Below are positions 62,650 to 64,000 of a stretch of 64,000 nucleotides of DNA, piece by piece. Each line of letters begins with the position of its first letter. Position 1 is the first letter of the stretch. Location of the stretch: positions 1 through 64,000 of the forward strand of contig DDTQ01000004.1 in assembly GCA_002344125.1 (NCBI GenBank), read 5' to 3'. The notes below the pieces were generated by a model. It was not told the origin of the DNA and ran no database searches. It worked only from the letters and a program-made list of their open reading frames with translations. A program made the translations under genes and the position numbers. Origin of the DNA: Ignavibacteria bacterium UBA2360 (lineage in GTDB: Bacteria > Bacteroidota > Ignavibacteria > Tepidaquicellales > OLB5).

Positions 62650-63648
62650 TTACTTTTCATCCTTTAGATTTCGTGTCATAAGTTTTTCTGTTGCATGGTG
62701 CGGGTCTTTACCCAAAAACAGAACTTTATACACCTGTTCAATTATTGGCAGTTCTACGCCAAGTTTATGGGCAAGTTCATGGGTTGATTCAGTTGTTGCT
62801 ACACCCTCGGCTACCATTTTCATTTCCGCAAGAACCTGTTTCAGCTTCTTACCTTTACCGATCTCTTCGCCAACAAAACGGTTGCGGGAGTGTTTGCTCA
62901 TACATGTAACAATTAAATCGCCAATGCCTGAAAGTCCCATAAAAGTATGCTCCTCCGCGCCAAACCTCATGCCAAATCTGGTTATCTCTCTTAAACCTCT
63001 TGTCATAATGGCAGCCTTCGTGTTATCACCAAATCCTGCACCGTCTGCAATGCCTGCGGCAATTGCTATAACGTTCTTTAACGCTCCGCCGAGCTCAACT
63101 CCGGCAACATCGCCGCTTTTGTAAACCCTGAAGTACCTGTTAGAAAACGCCTTCTGAATTTTCTCTGTGTTTTTTTCGTCAAAGCCGGCTGCGGCTACTG
63201 CTGTTGGAATGTGTTTTGCCACTTCTTCGGCATGTGAGGGTCCGGAAAGTACCGTGATATTGCGTTTTTCTATATTATTAAATACATTCTGAAATATCTG
63301 AGATACGGTCATCAGGGTATGATTTTCAATACCTTTTGATACACTCAATATTACCCTGTTTGTAAAATCTATATCTTTGATATGCTCAATAACTCCCCTG
63401 ATATACTGGGTAGGTGTAGCTACCACAATCAGATCTTTGCCTTCAACGGCCTCATGTATATCGCTTGAGATCGTGATCTTTTCGGGGATCTTTATCTTGG
63501 GAAGGTAATAAAAATTTTCGCGGAATTCGCTTAATGTATGGGCATATTCTTTGTCATACTCCCACAGGGTAACCTTATGCCTGTTATTGTGAAGTATTAT
63601 TCCTAATGCTGTACCCCAGCCGCCGGAACCTAAAATGCATATATTCAT
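62650..63648 (-). CDS. gpsA: Glycerol-3-phosphate dehydrogenase [NAD(P)+]
   Basis: Reduces dihydroxyacetone phosphate to sn-glycerol 3-phosphate for phospholipid synthesis. NAD-binding motif GSGGWGTALG, VVATPTQYIRGV, SGPSHAEEVA, catalytic Lys in GVELGGALKNVIAIAAG, GFGDNTKAAIMTRGL and LSGIGDLIVTC. 332 residues, normal. Promoter-like sequence lies directly upstream. Confidence 0.97.
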   Translation of the reverse strand: MNICILGSGGWGTALGIILHNNRHKVTLWEYDKEYAHTLSEFRENFYYLPKIKIPEKITISSDIHEAVEGKDLIVVATPTQYIRGVIEHIKDIDFTNRVILSVSKGIENHTLMTVSQIFQNVFNNIEKRNITVLSGPSHAEEVAKHIPTAVAAAGFDEKNTEKIQKAFSNRYFRVYKSGDVAGVELGGALKNVIAIAAGIADGAGFGDNTKAAIMTRGLREITRFGMRFGAEEHTFMGLSGIGDLIVTCMSKHSRNRFVGEEIGKGKKLKQVLAEMKMVAEGVATTESTHELAHKLGVELPIIEQVYKVLFLGKDPHHATEKLMTRNLKDEK

Positions 63649-63652
63649 ATAG

Positions 63653-63683
63653 CAAATTTATCTATAAAAATTTACTTATAAAA
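63653..63683 (-). promoter_or_regulatory. Candidate gpsA promoter
   Basis: On the minus strand TTT (63683-63681), 20 bases, then TAAATTTG (63660-63653), with the ATG at 63648 just beyond. One base off TTG at -33. The mRNA would be nearly leaderless. Confidence 0.45.
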
Positions 63684-63718
63684 TGTTATTTTACGGTTCA
63701 ATGAACGGTGCCGCGAAG

Positions 63719-64000
63719 CTAAACAGCTTTTCTTATTGAACGCTCAAAGTGTTCAACTTTCTCTGTTAGCCAGCTTCTGGATGTTATGTTCCTGCACTTC
63801 TTAAGCTGAACTGCAAGTGAAGATATATCGGTCTTGCTGTTTGAGCCCTGGTAGTTTACCAGTTTGGTAACAAACTTACAAAGATTTTCGTAGGAAGTTT
63901 TTTTATCTTCACTTACCATTGTATTTTCGTTGAGGTATTTTTTAAATGCCTTTACTGCTGCCAGAGCAGATTCGTACTCCTCGAGCTCAAAATAGATCAT
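63719..64000 (-). CDS. Partial helical protein, probably TPR-like (C-terminal end)
   Basis: 93 residues are visible and reading continues beyond the window edge. The helical pattern (YFELEEYESALAAVKAFKKY; TSYENLCKFVTKLVNYQ; DISSLAVQLKKC; SWLTEKVEHFERSI) resembles tetratricopeptide-type repeats. An ATG falls exactly at the edge, so this could also be the full N-terminus, but the missing upstream part is more likely. Function unknown. Confidence 0.55.
   Translation of the reverse strand: MIYFELEEYESALAAVKAFKKYLNENTMVSEDKKTSYENLCKFVTKLVNYQGSNSKTDISSLAVQLKKCRNITSRSWLTEKVEHFERSIRKAV

Overview
The window looks like chromosome from an Ignavibacteria-type bacterium (FCB group, Bacteroidota/Chlorobi side). 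The main evidence is secreted proteins ending in type IX secretion (T9SS) sorting domains of the YPNPFNP...GVYFYSL...KKM form. Supporting evidence is a PorV/PorQ-family protein, a GWxTD-domain protein, a carboxypeptidase-regulatory-domain TonB receptor, and promoters of the Bacteroidota form TTG-N20-TAnnTTTG. No rRNA, tRNA, CRISPR array, insertion sequence or prophage was seen.

Layout. 0.1-5.8 kb (+): glycosyltransferase, purD, sugar epimerase, meaB, acyl-CoA dehydrogenase. 5.8-8.4 kb (-): a TMTC-like multispanning TPR protein and an MlaE-type permease. 8.6-22.7 kb (+): an export and surface block with a subtilase, an Asp-box protein, a TonB-dependent receptor, a large secreted protein, a PorV-like barrel and a GWxTD protein, separated by clear terminators. 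22.7-27.7 kb (+): a tight operon YbbR, CPBP protease, pdxJ, sirtuin, lptB, PIG-L deacetylase, zincin. 27.8-29.7 kb (-): kup, which has no standard start codon. 29.9-33.4 kb (+): a small protein, a PgpH-like 7TM-HD phosphodiesterase, a Xer recombinase. 33.5-39.0 kb (-): operon ygfZ, class I aldolase, a 33-residue basic peptide, EamA transporter, Gfo/Idh oxidoreductase, CCA-adding enzyme. 39.2-42.2 kb (+): RodZ-like protein and ligA. 43.4-47.3 kb (+): kdsA, glcD-like, thioesterase, Trm112, nadC. 47.5-50.2 kb (+): two paralogous small exported proteins and a Wzx-like flippase. 50.4-51.9 kb: a His-tailed membrane protein and two small ORFs. 51.9-54.7 kb (+): an AT-rich Roco (LRR-Roc-COR) GTPase with a 105-residue partner. 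54.7-64 kb: YkgJ protein, L,D-transpeptidase, a large surface protein, TrmH, amidohydrolase, gpsA, and a truncated ORF.

The most interesting locus is 51986-54704. The last ~20 residues of the Roco protein and residues 5-24 of the small downstream protein share a motif (I-N-I-x-x-S-x-V-N-F-A-D-x-I). A motif shared between the C-terminus of a receptor and the N-terminus of the neighbouring effector is the arrangement of amyloid-signalling NLR/effector pairs. I propose a Roco-based version of such a conflict or cell-death module, carried on DNA poorer in G+C than its flanks.

The second theme is a family of nested palindromic repeats concentrated between 43 and 55.5 kb, mostly abutting gene ends. 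Two short relatives lie inside the YkgJ-family gene and are translated in the same frame as (S/N)LPLTGG(D/E)KE. A third is a recurring promoter, TTG-N20-TAnnTTTG, often within 10-20 bases of the start codon, which implies very short leaders.
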